Source: SZUA-430 sp034440355 (GTDB lineage Bacteria; Pseudomonadota; Alphaproteobacteria; Micropepsales; Micropepsaceae). Taken from it: a DNA stretch of 51,736 bases. The stretch is taken from the NCBI GenBank assembly GCA_034440355.1, contig JAWXBY010000143.1, positions 1 through 51,736 on the forward strand, read 5' to 3'. The notes under the pieces are model-generated. The model saw only the letters and a list, made by a program, of their open reading frames with translations, made no database searches and was not told the origin of the DNA. Below, piece after piece: positions 24,455 through 32,368 of the stretch (its first letter is position 1; every line of letters starts with the position of its first letter). A program made the position numbers and the translations under genes.

Positions 24455-24847
24455 ATGCAGTTTCCACCGGTTTGTCCAGAAGTGCCCGTCGTCAGCTTGG
24501 CGGCGGCACTTGCCTGCTATCGAGACCAACTCGGCTTTGCCGTTGACTGGTCGGACGAAGAACTTGGGCTCGCCGGACTGTCGCGGGGCGACACGCGGAT
24601 CTTCATGTCAGCCGCTCACTACCGATCTCACCTCGGCAACCAAGGGCCGGTCGTGCTGTGGCTCAATCTATCCAGCCGCGCCGAGGTCGACGCCCTCCAC
24701 GCGCAATGGGTCGCAGCAGGCGCCAAGGTCACGGCGCCGCCGGCAGCGAAGCCGTACAAGCTCTACGAATTCTTCGCCCAAGATGCCGATGGAAACATCT
24801 TTCGCGTGTTCTACGATTTCGGCGGGGAGGAAAAAAAGGCGCCGTGA
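24455..24847 (+). CDS. VOC-superfamily protein (glyoxalase / bleomycin-resistance fold)
   Basis: Product of 130 residues, a single VOC dimer unit: PVVSLAAALACYRDQLGFAVDW, LSRGDTRIFMS, VVLWLNLSSRAEVDALHAQW and FFAQDADGNIFRVFYDFGG. The D-x-D-G-N-x-F motif at the end is typical of glyoxalase and antibiotic-binding members. The substrate is unknown. The gene is 104 bp downstream of the PhnB-like gene and convergent with the isochorismatase gene 40 bp away. Confidence 0.85.
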   Translation: MQFPPVCPEVPVVSLAAALACYRDQLGFAVDWSDEELGLAGLSRGDTRIFMSAAHYRSHLGNQGPVVLWLNLSSRAEVDALHAQWVAAGAKVTAPPAAKPYKLYEFFAQDADGNIFRVFYDFGGEEKKAP

Positions 24848-24887
24848 GCGCCTGTGCTTAAGCGATTGAACCGCCCTTTCGCCTCGC

Positions 24888-25499
24888 TCAAGGATGGATG
24901 GAGGCGAAGACGATCTCGGCGAACCCAGCCGTCGTTGCCGCCCGTGCCCAATCCCGCTGGAGTTCGCATGCCAGTTGGATCCAGGTGATCGGCTGTCCGC
25001 CCGCTTGAGCAATTCGTGCCAGACCAGCGCGATGAGCTTCTTCGGACGTACCGGCGACGGCGTCCACAACGTGGAAGACCTCATATCCCTCACGAAGCGC
25101 GTCGAGCGCCGGGAAGACCAGACAGACCTCGGTCCAGAGCGCGACCATGATTAGTTTGTGCCGGCCGGTCGCCTTCACGGCGGCCACGAAGTCGACGTCT
25201 TCCCACGCGTTGATCGATGTGCGATCGATCGGCACAACGTCGCCGAGAACCTCCGTCAGCTGCCGGATGGTCGGCTGGTTCCGACCGGTGGCGACGTTGA
25301 CCGTCGAGAGCACGATCGGCAAGCCGTAAAGCTTGGCCGCCTTGGCGACGGCGACAACGTTCGCCACCAGTTCGCGCCGCTCCATGGAGACGATGGAAGC
25401 GACCTGAACGGGCTGGAAGTCGATGATCACCAGGGCGGCGTTCTGCGGCGTGAGCAGTTGGTCGGCGAGAGGGTCGCGGATGTTGCGGGGCGAAGTCAC
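24888..25499 (-). CDS. Isochorismatase-like cysteine hydrolase (YcaC type)
   Basis: Product of 203 residues. The catalytic Asp is in LVIIDFQPVQVAS and the nucleophilic Cys is in VALWTEVCLVFPALDAL. The segment INAWEDVDFVAAVKATGRHKL and the tail ITWIQLACELQRDW are those of the YcaC branch, whose substrate is unknown. I chose the GTG at 25499 because GGAG lies 6 nt upstream; a TTG 12 bp earlier has no ribosome site. It is the last gene of a leftward trio with the cupin and alpha/beta-hydrolase genes, 38 bp behind the cupin gene. Confidence 0.86.
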   Translation of the reverse strand: MTSPRNIRDPLADQLLTPQNAALVIIDFQPVQVASIVSMERRELVANVVAVAKAAKLYGLPIVLSTVNVATGRNQPTIRQLTEVLGDVVPIDRTSINAWEDVDFVAAVKATGRHKLIMVALWTEVCLVFPALDALREGYEVFHVVDAVAGTSEEAHRAGLARIAQAGGQPITWIQLACELQRDWARAATTAGFAEIVFASIHP

Positions 25500-25537
25500 G
25501 GGCGTCTCCAACGTTTAAGGATGCGATGGCCGGACTG

Positions 25538-26020
25538 CTATGGGTTCGGCGTCGCAACGACATCGACGAATTGGGTATCTGTTGGACCCACTCCGCTGAT
25601 GTAGGCGACCACGGGCTCGGCGCGGGTTAGAGCGAAGTGCGGCCGGTCGGCCGGCTCGGTGTAGAAGCTGCCTGGAGGAAGAGCTTTGACGGCGGCTTCG
25701 TCCGCGGCAGGCCCGTAACCGAACCACCAGGTTCCCGACACAACCACTGCGGTGCGATCGTCACGATGCCGGTGCGCGGCGATGCGGGTGTTCGCCGGTA
25801 CGCGGATCTCGATGACGTAGAGACCCGGCTTGGTCGGATCACCATAGAGGATCGTTGTCCGGATGCCGGCAACGCCAGACGTACCGGCTCCAGCACCACC
25901 CTTGGCGAGCGCGGCGATCTCGGCGGGCGTCAGCCTCAGATCCTGCGGCGCGGCAGTCATGGGCGCCGCGCACACGATCAGGGCTGCGACCCCAGCAACG
26001 ATCTGACCGCGGCGGCTCAT
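25538..26020 (-). CDS. Exported cupin-domain protein
   Basis: Product of 160 residues with a signal peptide (MSRRGQIVAGVAALIVCAAPMTAAP). The cupin core reads IAAHRHRDDRTAVVVSGTWWFGYG, with two histidines set to bind a metal, and PPGSFYTEPADRPHFALT for the second motif. This suggests a periplasmic metal-dependent enzyme or binding protein of unknown substrate. The ATG overlaps the stop of the upstream alpha/beta-hydrolase (ATGA), so the two are co-translated. Confidence 0.83.
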   Translation of the reverse strand: MSRRGQIVAGVAALIVCAAPMTAAPQDLRLTPAEIAALAKGGAGAGTSGVAGIRTTILYGDPTKPGLYVIEIRVPANTRIAAHRHRDDRTAVVVSGTWWFGYGPAADEAAVKALPPGSFYTEPADRPHFALTRAEPVVAYISGVGPTDTQFVDVVATPNP

Positions 26021-26937
26021 GGCTTCGGCCCCAGGAATTCGCGGACCATTACGACGGTCGCCTGCGGATTCTCTTCCATGATCCAATGGCCGGAATCCGC
26101 GATGACACCCTCAGTCACATCGCTGGCGGCGAAGCGCATGACAGTGGCCATCATCGGGCCGAACGATTTCTCGCCGCCAACGGCCAGCACGGGCATGGAC
26201 AGCTTGCCGTTAGCGGCCAGGAAGGCCTTGTTGTCGATAGCGTCCTGGTCGAACGCGGCGAACTGAGCAAAGCCCGCGTGCATGGCGCCGGGGCGGGCAT
26301 AGAGCTTGGCGTAGTGGGCTCGCGAGCGTTCGGTGAACCGCGCCGGATTGGCGGAGAACTCGTTCCAAAACCGGTCGAGATAAATTCGCTCACGCCCTGC
26401 GACCAGCCGCTCCATATCGGGCCCGCCAAAGCGGAAGTGCCAGAGGAGCGGGTTCTTGAGAATTTCCTCCCACGGCCCGATGCCAGGAACCGGCGCGTCG
26501 ATCAGTACAAAGCGGGTAACCCGCTGCGGGTTCTGTACCGCGAAGGCGTAGCCGACCATGTTGCCGATATCGTGGGTGACCAGATCGGCGCGCTCGATCT
26601 TCAGCACGTCGAGAACGCCTGCGATGTCGGCGCCTTGCATTTTCTTGTCGTAGCCGCCAGCGGGCTTCGCCGACAGTCCCATGCCTCGCAGGTCCGGCAC
26701 GACGACGGTGTGATCTTTGGCAAGGTTGGCCGCCATGGGTGCCCACATATCTCCCGTCTCGCCGTAGCCGTGCAACAGGACGACTGCCGGCCCTCGCCCG
26801 CCCACCCGGACGTGGAGGGTGGTGCCGTTGGTCGCGATCTCGCGCGTTTTAAACCCGGTGGGGAACGCAGATGGTTGCGCGTGGGCGGGAAGCGCCAGCA
26901 ACAGCAGCGCTAACGTCGTGACGAATAGGTGCCGCAT
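26017..26937 (-). CDS. Exported alpha/beta-hydrolase (epoxide hydrolase / dehalogenase type)
   Basis: Product of 306 residues with a signal peptide (1-20, LLLLALPAHAQ). The oxyanion motif is LLHGYGETGDMW. The nucleophile elbow is LVTHDIGNMVGY, so the nucleophile is aspartate, not serine, as in epoxide hydrolases and haloacetate dehalogenases. The catalytic His is in ADSGHWIMEENP. The enzyme should act in the periplasm on an epoxide, halide or ester; which one cannot be said. It is the first gene of the trio, with the AraC-type regulator gene 111 bp upstream on the same strand. Confidence 0.88.
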   Translation of the reverse strand: MRHLFVTTLALLLLALPAHAQPSAFPTGFKTREIATNGTTLHVRVGGRGPAVVLLHGYGETGDMWAPMAANLAKDHTVVVPDLRGMGLSAKPAGGYDKKMQGADIAGVLDVLKIERADLVTHDIGNMVGYAFAVQNPQRVTRFVLIDAPVPGIGPWEEILKNPLLWHFRFGGPDMERLVAGRERIYLDRFWNEFSANPARFTERSRAHYAKLYARPGAMHAGFAQFAAFDQDAIDNKAFLAANGKLSMPVLAVGGEKSFGPMMATVMRFAASDVTEGVIADSGHWIMEENPQATVVMVREFLGPKP

Positions 26938-27048
26938 GGGAGTCTCCGAACGTGTCAGGAGGCCTAGCTCTACGCGGCCAGAACGGAGGGGACTTGTAGG
27001 ATACCGGCGGCTTTAGCTTGATCCGGGCGCGGCGACGGTCGGCCTCGA

Positions 27049-27951
27049 TCACATCAGCAAACTGCGCCGCCAATGGGCGGGGCTTGCGCCGACGACATTC
27101 TTGAACACCCGCGTGAAGTGGCTTTGGTCTGCGAATCCGCAGGCGAGGGCCACGTCCGCCAATGGTACGCCCGGCGACGACATCAGTGTCCTCGCTCGAG
27201 CAATGCGTTGCGCCAACAGCCATTGGTGCGGCGGCTGGCCCATGCTTTGCCTGAACGCGCGCGCGAAATGGCTCACCGAGAGTCCGCAAGCCGATGCCAG
27301 ATCAGACAACGTGACGTCCGCAGACAGGTCAGCCTCCATCAGATCCGTGACCCGTCGGAGTTGCCACGCGGCGAGGCCGCCGCGACGCACGGGCTGCGCC
27401 CGCTGCATGCCGCCAAACGCACAAGCGAAGTAGGTGTGCGTCGCCAGCAGTTGGTGATCGGCATAGAGTTGGCTGACCTCCGCAGGACGACCTAGCGTTG
27501 GCAATAACGCCATGCCCATGTGCCAGACTGTCTCGTCGAGCACGCCGCGCTCGCAGGTCAGCGTGTCGATCCGGCGGGCTCCGTGATCGTGGGCGATCTG
27601 GTCGAGGGCGGCACGCGACACATAGAAATGCATCGTGTCGAACGGCATGGGGAGATAGGCCTGCGGCTCCGTCTCATGATCCACAATCGACGTCGTGCGG
27701 GCGCCGTAGCCTCTAGTGTCGACCGACTTCCCAGCCAGGAAGAGCTCTCGCTTCTCCTGCTCGCGAAGTTGGAGCGAGACACTGAAGGCCGAGGCGATCG
27801 GCATCCTGTCCGTCAGACCGTGACCGGGCGTGTCGCGTCGCACCCGCGTCACCGCCAGGGTCGCGGGGCGCAAGACCGTTGTAACGAGATAGCTCGCCTC
27901 CGCCCGAAATCGGGCGGCCAGTGTCTCGCCATAATCCGGTCGGGCAGCCAA
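27049..27951 (-). CDS. AraC-family transcriptional regulator
   Basis: Product of about 300 residues. The C-terminal 100 residues hold the two helix-turn-helix units: VTLSDLASACGLSVSHFARAFRQS and VPLADVALACGFADQSHFTRVFKNVVG. The N-terminal domain is the ligand or dimerisation part and is not recognised. The start is uncertain. A TTG at 27951 has GGAG 6 nt upstream, and TGCTATACT, an extended -10-like box, lies at 28024-28016. A GTG at 28026 would add 25 residues but overlaps that box. Position and strand make the downstream hydrolase-cupin-isochorismatase trio the natural target. Confidence 0.88.
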   Translation of the reverse strand: MAARPDYGETLAARFRAEASYLVTTVLRPATLAVTRVRRDTPGHGLTDRMPIASAFSVSLQLREQEKRELFLAGKSVDTRGYGARTTSIVDHETEPQAYLPMPFDTMHFYVSRAALDQIAHDHGARRIDTLTCERGVLDETVWHMGMALLPTLGRPAEVSQLYADHQLLATHTYFACAFGGMQRAQPVRRGGLAAWQLRRVTDLMEADLSADVTLSDLASACGLSVSHFARAFRQSMGQPPHQWLLAQRIARARTLMSSPGVPLADVALACGFADQSHFTRVFKNVVGASPAHWRRSLLM

Positions 27952-28026
27952 AAGACGCTCCGTTTGTGGGCCGACGAGCTCTGCGCGGTGACGTAGTCCA
28001 GGCACGCCAAGGGGCGAGTATAGCAC

Positions 28027-28482
28027 TTCAGTGTAACAGGCACACCGACCCCGAGCCTCCTTTTCGGCTTACTGTGATCGCTCTTGCAGTTTTCTCCTAC
28101 GCCGCGCGTCAAGAAGTCGTCCTCGTCCAGCACGCGGGCGATCCGCCACTTCGCCAGGGAGTCTGCGCACTCCGCCCTTGTTCTTGCGTCACGTTTCGCG
28201 CCCTGCCCCAACATGAGGGCGCCGTATGACGTTGGATACTTCGAAGGCCGGTGTCATTTTGGGTGTGTTGCTGGCCGGTCGGCATGTCGGCGGCGGCGTT
28301 ATCTTTGGCATTCAGGCGAATCAGATCGGCGCGGGGCGGCGAAGGACCGTCGCGGTACTGCCCTCGACCGGGCTTCGAACCGCCGGAGCCGGCGTGGAAA
28401 GGCTTCGCTCCACGAGCCGGCATCGCCGCGCGTCCGCCAAACCTGCTAAAGTGCGATCGGAAGCTCGGGGAATATTTATACT
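28027..28482. other. 456-bp non-coding stretch upstream of the AraC-type regulator
   Basis: No convincing gene on either strand: the frames that stay open lack ribosome sites and recognisable motifs. The left end should hold the regulator promoter. Around 28392-28427 a GC-rich segment can fold, with GCCGGC-GTGGA opposite TCCAC-GA-GCCGGC. The stretch ends at the first 12-bp terminal repeat of the membrane-gene cassette. It may be decayed coding DNA, but no parent family can be named. Confidence 0.5.
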
Positions 28483-28494
28483 GTCCCCGTATTT
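28483..28494 (+). repeat. Left copy of a 12-bp inverted repeat bracketing the membrane-protein gene
   Basis: GTCCCCGTATTT is repeated exactly, in inverted orientation, at 29436-29447. The surrounding bases are also related (TACT precedes the core on the left; TACTTTC precedes it on the right when read inward). The gap between copies is filled almost exactly by one gene. Similar tactgtcccc-type words are often seen beside single-gene mobile elements, but that association here is inference. Confidence 0.65.
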
Positions 28495-28510
28495 TCTTTA
28501 GGGAGGACAC

Positions 28511-29431
28511 TTGACGGCACGGCTTGTTCCATATCGCTCTTTGCGCCAGGTCGAGGCAGACGCCACCGCGACAGCTGCCGCCTATACCCTGATCCTGGCG
28601 GCGGTGCGAACGCTCGCGCACGCGGACAGCGTCATCGTGAACCTCGCGGTGTGTGCGGGCATTCTTCTTGTCGTGACCTTGCTGGCTGAGGCCGTTCACA
28701 TTTGGCGCGCACGCAGACGTGGCGATGAACTGATGCCTTACGACGAAATGCTAAAACGCTTCTTGGCGGAGCGAGCCGGGGTCTCATTGCTTGGAACCGT
28801 CGCATCGATGGCTCTGTCGTCGTCATACGCTGTGATGGTGATGCTGCTCGCGGTTGCGGAGGTGAGCGACTGGCCGATTTTGCCGATCGCGGTAGCGTTT
28901 GCGGCCGCTCTTGGTGCCCTCTGCGGCATCTACACCTGGCAGCAAGCGCGTAACTACACGCGTGCTGCACAGAAAAACCCTCCCCTACCCTCGCCAATGA
29001 TCCAGATCGCGATGCGGCACTACGCGGGCTACGCGGCGGGCATGGCCGCCGCGCTGTCTGCCGCTGCCGCGTTTCGAGATTCGAATTTTGCAGCGCTCGT
29101 TGTGTTGATCGCCTTCGCCGTCGGCAAGCTTGCGTTCGATGCAATCACGCCCGTCGTCAACTATGCCTTGCCGAACCTCCCGCGAACGATCGGACAGTGG
29201 ATTAGAGCGGCGCTCTTTGGCGTCGTGTGGTGGGGACTGCCGTTGGGGCTCTTGCTTGCTCTTGTCGCGGACGTTTTCATTCCTGACGTAGAACCCGAGG
29301 CCCTGCTGTTGGCCGTGGCGGCGATGTCCGTTGCATCGGTGATCGTGACCGTCTTCTGCTTGATCCTGTTTTGGATCGTCGGCGCGCACGCGGCCTCGGC
29401 GCAGTCAAAGCCCGCCGGTGTGGCCTTCTAA
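28511..29431 (+). CDS. Polytopic membrane protein of unknown function in a repeat-bounded cassette
   Basis: Product of 306 residues with seven to nine hydrophobic segments, for example VIVNLAVCAGILLVVTLLAEAV near 42-62 and SVASVIVTVFCLILFWIVGAH near the C-terminus. A charged cytoplasmic loop (WRARRRGDELMPYDEMLKRF) follows the second segment. Start is a TTG at 28511 with GGGAGG 4 nt upstream. No catalytic motif is seen. Exact 12-bp inverted repeats lie 16 bp before the start and 4 bp after the stop, so the gene looks like a unit moved as a whole, although it encodes no transposase. Confidence 0.8.
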   Translation: MTARLVPYRSLRQVEADATATAAAYTLILAAVRTLAHADSVIVNLAVCAGILLVVTLLAEAVHIWRARRRGDELMPYDEMLKRFLAERAGVSLLGTVASMALSSSYAVMVMLLAVAEVSDWPILPIAVAFAAALGALCGIYTWQQARNYTRAAQKNPPLPSPMIQIAMRHYAGYAAGMAAALSAAAAFRDSNFAALVVLIAFAVGKLAFDAITPVVNYALPNLPRTIGQWIRAALFGVVWWGLPLGLLLALVADVFIPDVEPEALLLAVAAMSVASVIVTVFCLILFWIVGAHAASAQSKPAGVAF

Positions 29432-29435
29432 ATGC

Positions 29436-29447
29436 AAATACGGGGAC
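29436..29447 (-). repeat. Right copy of the 12-bp inverted repeat
   Basis: AAATACGGGGAC, the exact complement of the copy at 28483-28494, begins 4 bp after the stop of the membrane-protein gene. No target-site duplication is obvious next to either copy. Confidence 0.65.
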
Positions 29448-29593
29448 GAAAGTAAAATACCCAATCCCTTCGTCGTCGTGGCCGCGGTTCGTCTGGCATT
29501 GGTTGATCGGCCGATGAGCCGCGGGCTCGCCACTCGACCGAGAACGTCAGGCTGTGGCGTCGCGCGTTGCCCGCTTGCACTTGCTCCACAAAT

Positions 29594-29608
29594 GTTCTAT
29601 TTTTGTTC
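29594..29608. promoter_or_regulatory. Consensus alphaproteobacterial LexA (SOS) box without a clear target gene
   Basis: GTTC-TATTTTT-GTTC matches the alphaproteobacterial direct-repeat SOS box GTTC-N7-GTTC exactly, with the typical T-rich centre. Such boxes normally sit at promoters of lexA, recA, imuA or dnaE2. Here both neighbours, the membrane-protein gene and ndk, end towards it, so no gene starts nearby. It may be a relic of a lost SOS gene, or serve an unannotated small RNA or peptide. Confidence 0.6.
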
Positions 29609-29767
29609 CGCGTGTGGGCCAATGCCGTGCGAACGCTTGGACTTGGAAAGGAAGGGGCCGCCTGCCGTCACATGTGATGGATATGTGATGGCAGAAACGG
29701 CTGAAATCCGCCGATGTGACGCCGTGACGGATCGGATTGCGTTTGTTCTTGAGAACGGGAACGAAGG

Positions 29768-29784
29768 GCCGGCGGGATGCCGGC
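29768..29784 (-). terminator. Hairpin downstream of ndk, possibly REP-like
   Basis: GCCGGC-GGGAT-GCCGGC lies 12 bp past the ndk stop when read on the minus strand. The stem is short but very GC-rich and is flanked by GGGAGC and CCCTTC. Related GCCGGCG words recur as dispersed palindromes in many high-GC genomes, so it may be a repeat copy reused as a terminator. Confidence 0.45.
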
Positions 29785-29796
29785 GCTCCCAGGCGT

Positions 29797-30219
29797 TCAG
29801 CCGACGATTTCGGTGTCGGCGAAGAAGAATTTGATTTCGATGGCGGCGTTTTCGGCGCTGTCGGAGCCGTGGACGGAGTTGGCTTCGATCGACTCGGCGA
29901 AGTCTTTGCGGATCGTGCCGGGGTTGGCCTTCTTCGGGTCGGTGGCGCCCATGACTTCGCGGTATTTCGCGACGGCGTTGGCGCCTTCGAGGACCTGCAC
30001 CACCACGGGGCCGGAGGTCATGAACTTCACCAGGTCATGGAAGAAGGGGCGTTCTTTGTGGACGCCGTAGAAGGCTTCGGCCTGCTTCTGGGAGAGCCAC
30101 AGGCGCTTTTGGGCGACAATGTGGAGGCCCGAGGTTTCCAGGCGGTCGATGATCTTGCCGGTCAGGTTGCGGCGGGTGGCGTCGGGTTTGATGATCGAGA
30201 ACGTGCGTTCGGTCGCCAT
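29797..30219 (-). CDS. ndk: Nucleoside diphosphate kinase
   Basis: Balances nucleoside triphosphate pools by moving the gamma-phosphate through a phosphohistidine. Product of 140 residues, the usual length. It begins ATERTFSIIKPDATRRN, carries RPFFHDLVKFMTSGPV, and has the active-site His117 in EANSVHGSDS, with AIEIKFFF near the end. Monocistronic, divergent from the ABC-F gene across 136 bp. Confidence 0.98.
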   Translation of the reverse strand: MATERTFSIIKPDATRRNLTGKIIDRLETSGLHIVAQKRLWLSQKQAEAFYGVHKERPFFHDLVKFMTSGPVVVQVLEGANAVAKYREVMGATDPKKANPGTIRKDFAESIEANSVHGSDSAENAAIEIKFFFADTEIVG

Positions 30220-30355
30220 GTGGCAAATCCTTCAAAATCGGCTGAAAATCGGAGGGCTTTCATACAGACCGGCCCCCGGCGTCGCAAGGCTTGGGGGGTT
30301 TGCGCTGTTGTCGCGCCTTCCCCTTTTGGTGAAACCCCTTTAGACACCGCGCCCC

Positions 30356-32242
30356 ATGCTGCGCATCATCAACCTCACCTACCGGATCGAAGGCCGCCCG
30401 CTTTTTGAGCAGGCGACGGCCAATATTCCGACCGGCCACAAAGTCGGACTCGTCGGCCGCAACGGCACCGGCAAGTCCACGCTCTTCCGCCTTTTGACCG
30501 GCGAGACCGACGTCGACGGCGGCGAGATCACGATGCCGCGCAACTGGCGTATCGGCGGCGTCGCGCAGGAAGTGCCGGGCGGGCCGACATCGTTGCTGGA
30601 CACGGTGCTTGAGGCGGACACGGAGCGGGCGTCGCTGATCGCGGAGTCCGAGACCGCCACCGATCCGCATCGCATCGCGGAGATCGAGACGCGGCTGGTC
30701 GATATCGGCGCGCATCGGGCCCCTGCCCGCGCGGCGGAAATTCTGGCGGGGCTTGGGTTCGATGCCGAGGCGCAGCTGCGGCCGTGTTCGGAGTTTTCGG
30801 GCGGGTGGCGTATGCGCGTGGCGCTCGCGGCCGTGCTGTTCTCGGATCCGGATTTGTTGCTGCTCGACGAGCCGACGAACTATCTCGACCTCGAAGGGTC
30901 GTTGTGGCTTGAGCAGTATCTGAAGCGGTTTCAGGGGACGATGATCTTGATCAGCCATGATCGCGATCTTCTGAACACGGCGGTGGGTTCGATCCTGCAT
31001 CTCGAGGAGAAGAAGCTCACCTTCTACACCGGCACCTATGACGTGTTCGAGCGTACGCGGTCGGAGCGGCTGGCGGTCGCGGACGCGGCGCGGACGAAGC
31101 AGGATTTGCAGCGCAAGCACATGCAGGCATTCGTCGATCGCTTCCGCTACAAGGCCTCGAAGGCGCGGCAGGCGCAGAGCCGATTGAAGGCGATCGCTAA
31201 GCTGCAGCCGATCGCGGAGATGAACAGCGAGCGCGTGGCGCCGTTCCGGCTGGGCGAGCCGGAAGAATTGTCGCCGCCGCTTCTGGCTCTCGATCAGGTG
31301 AGCGTCGGGTACGACAAGCGCACCATCCTTTCGCACATGGACTTGCGGATCGATCCGGATGACCGGATCGCGCTTCTGGGTGCGAACGGCAACGGTAAGT
31401 CGACCTTCGCAAAGCTGATCTCGAACCGGCTGCAGGCGATGAGCGGATCGATCACGAAGTCGCGCAAGCTGCGCATCGGCTATTTCGCGCAGCATCAGTT
31501 GGACGAGATGGATCCCGACCAGACGCCGGTGACGCATTTGATGCGGCTGATGCCGAAGCTGAACGAGCGTGAGGCGCGCACCCGGTTAGGCGGGGCGGGC
31601 TTTCCGGACTTCAAGGTCGGCACTGCGATCGGCGACTTGTCGGGCGGCGAGCGCGCGCGGTTGCTGATCATGATTGCGGCGCTTGAGACGCCGCATCTTT
31701 TGATCCTCGACGAACCGACCAACCATTTGGATATCGACAGCCGCGAAGCGTTGGTGTTGGCGCTCAACGATTATCCCGGTGCGGTTTTGCTCATCAGCCA
31801 TGACCCGCATTTGATCGAGACCTGCGCGGATCGCTTGTGGCTGGTCGCAAAGGGGCAAGTGCATCCGTTCGACGGCGACATGGACGACTATCGCAAGCTG
31901 TTGATGGACGAGCGCCGCCCGCCCGGATCGAAGGCGAAAGTCTCGAAGCTGACCAAGGCGGAAGAGCGCAAGGCGTCTGCTGACCGGCGGGCGCGCGTTA
32001 CGCCTTTGAAGAAGGCGGCGGACGATTTGGAGAAGCGCGTCGCCAAACTGCAAGGCGAAGTCGCGAAGTTCGATGCGGCTTTGAATGCGCCCGATCTCTA
32101 CGAGAAGGATGCGGCCCACGTGACGTCGCTGACGAAGCAGCGCGCCGACGTGCAGAAGCAACTTGATGCCGCGGAGATCGCTTGGCTCGCGGCGACGGAA
32201 ACGTATGAGGCGGCGCGCGCCGAAATCGCGGCCGACGCCTGA
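30356..32242 (+). CDS. ABC-F family ATPase (YheS/Uup-type translation factor)
   Basis: Cytoplasmic ribosome-associated ATPase with two nucleotide-binding domains and no membrane part; 628 residues. The first Walker A is GRNGTGKST (34-42), with signature FSGGWRMR and Walker B LLLLDEPTNYLDLE. A charged interdomain linker (about 225-290) contains RFRYKASKARQAQSRLKAI. The second Walker A is GANGNGKST, with LSGGERARL and LLILDEPTNHLDIDS. The C-terminal tail is a lysine-rich coiled coil (VTPLKKAADDLEKRVAKLQGE cut short here) of the YheS kind. A role in rescuing stalled translation is known for relatives; the exact subtype is inferred. Confidence 0.93.
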   Translation: MLRIINLTYRIEGRPLFEQATANIPTGHKVGLVGRNGTGKSTLFRLLTGETDVDGGEITMPRNWRIGGVAQEVPGGPTSLLDTVLEADTERASLIAESETATDPHRIAEIETRLVDIGAHRAPARAAEILAGLGFDAEAQLRPCSEFSGGWRMRVALAAVLFSDPDLLLLDEPTNYLDLEGSLWLEQYLKRFQGTMILISHDRDLLNTAVGSILHLEEKKLTFYTGTYDVFERTRSERLAVADAARTKQDLQRKHMQAFVDRFRYKASKARQAQSRLKAIAKLQPIAEMNSERVAPFRLGEPEELSPPLLALDQVSVGYDKRTILSHMDLRIDPDDRIALLGANGNGKSTFAKLISNRLQAMSGSITKSRKLRIGYFAQHQLDEMDPDQTPVTHLMRLMPKLNEREARTRLGGAGFPDFKVGTAIGDLSGGERARLLIMIAALETPHLLILDEPTNHLDIDSREALVLALNDYPGAVLLISHDPHLIETCADRLWLVAKGQVHPFDGDMDDYRKLLMDERRPPGSKAKVSKLTKAEERKASADRRARVTPLKKAADDLEKRVAKLQGEVAKFDAALNAPDLYEKDAAHVTSLTKQRADVQKQLDAAEIAWLAATETYEAARAEIAADA

Positions 32243-32250
32243 GGCGCGCA

Positions 32251-32266
32251 TTAAGTGGCGATTAAC
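32251..32266 (+). promoter_or_regulatory. Full CtrA-type binding site
   Basis: TTAA-GTGGCGA-TTAAC matches the complete CtrA consensus TTAA-N7-TTAAC. It lies 9 bp past the ABC-F stop and about 100 bp upstream of the 93-aa gene that starts at 32369. A GATTC (GANTC, the CcrM methylation site) follows near 32295. Cell-cycle control of the small gene is the natural reading, but binding has not been shown. Confidence 0.6.
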
Positions 32267-32368
32267 CCGGGCGAGCCACCCTAATCGCTCGCTGATTCGC
32301 GACGGAGCTTGTTTGCTTCTAAGCTGCGGCGGGTCAGGTCACTTGTTGGGGCTATTCGGGTAGGACTT

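Larger units (their letters stand above)
29432..29796. other. 365-bp non-coding gap between convergent genes
   Basis: No supported gene. It contains the right 12-bp repeat, a consensus LexA box at 29594-29608, a 12-bp palindrome GTTCTTGAGAAC near 29743, and a GC-rich hairpin just behind ndk. Short frames exist on both strands but have no family features. For a gap between two gene ends, an SOS box is unexpected. Confidence 0.6.

Noticed and set aside
28226..28501. A 91-codon plus-strand frame before the membrane gene.
   Set aside because: Starts with a helix-like piece but then turns to Arg/Ala-rich sequence; no ribosome site; overlaps the terminal repeat.
29428..29622. A 64-codon minus-strand frame across the LexA box.
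   Set aside because: The box itself would be inside the coding sequence and the product has no recognisable pattern; kept only as a possible relic.
29743..29754. GTTCTTGAGAAC considered as a second SOS box.
   Set aside because: It is an inverted repeat with 4-bp spacing, not the GTTC-N7-GTTC direct repeat read by alphaproteobacterial LexA.
30260..31537. A 425-codon minus-strand frame antisense to the ABC-F gene.
   Set aside because: Shadow of a strongly conserved gene; no domain and no ribosome site.
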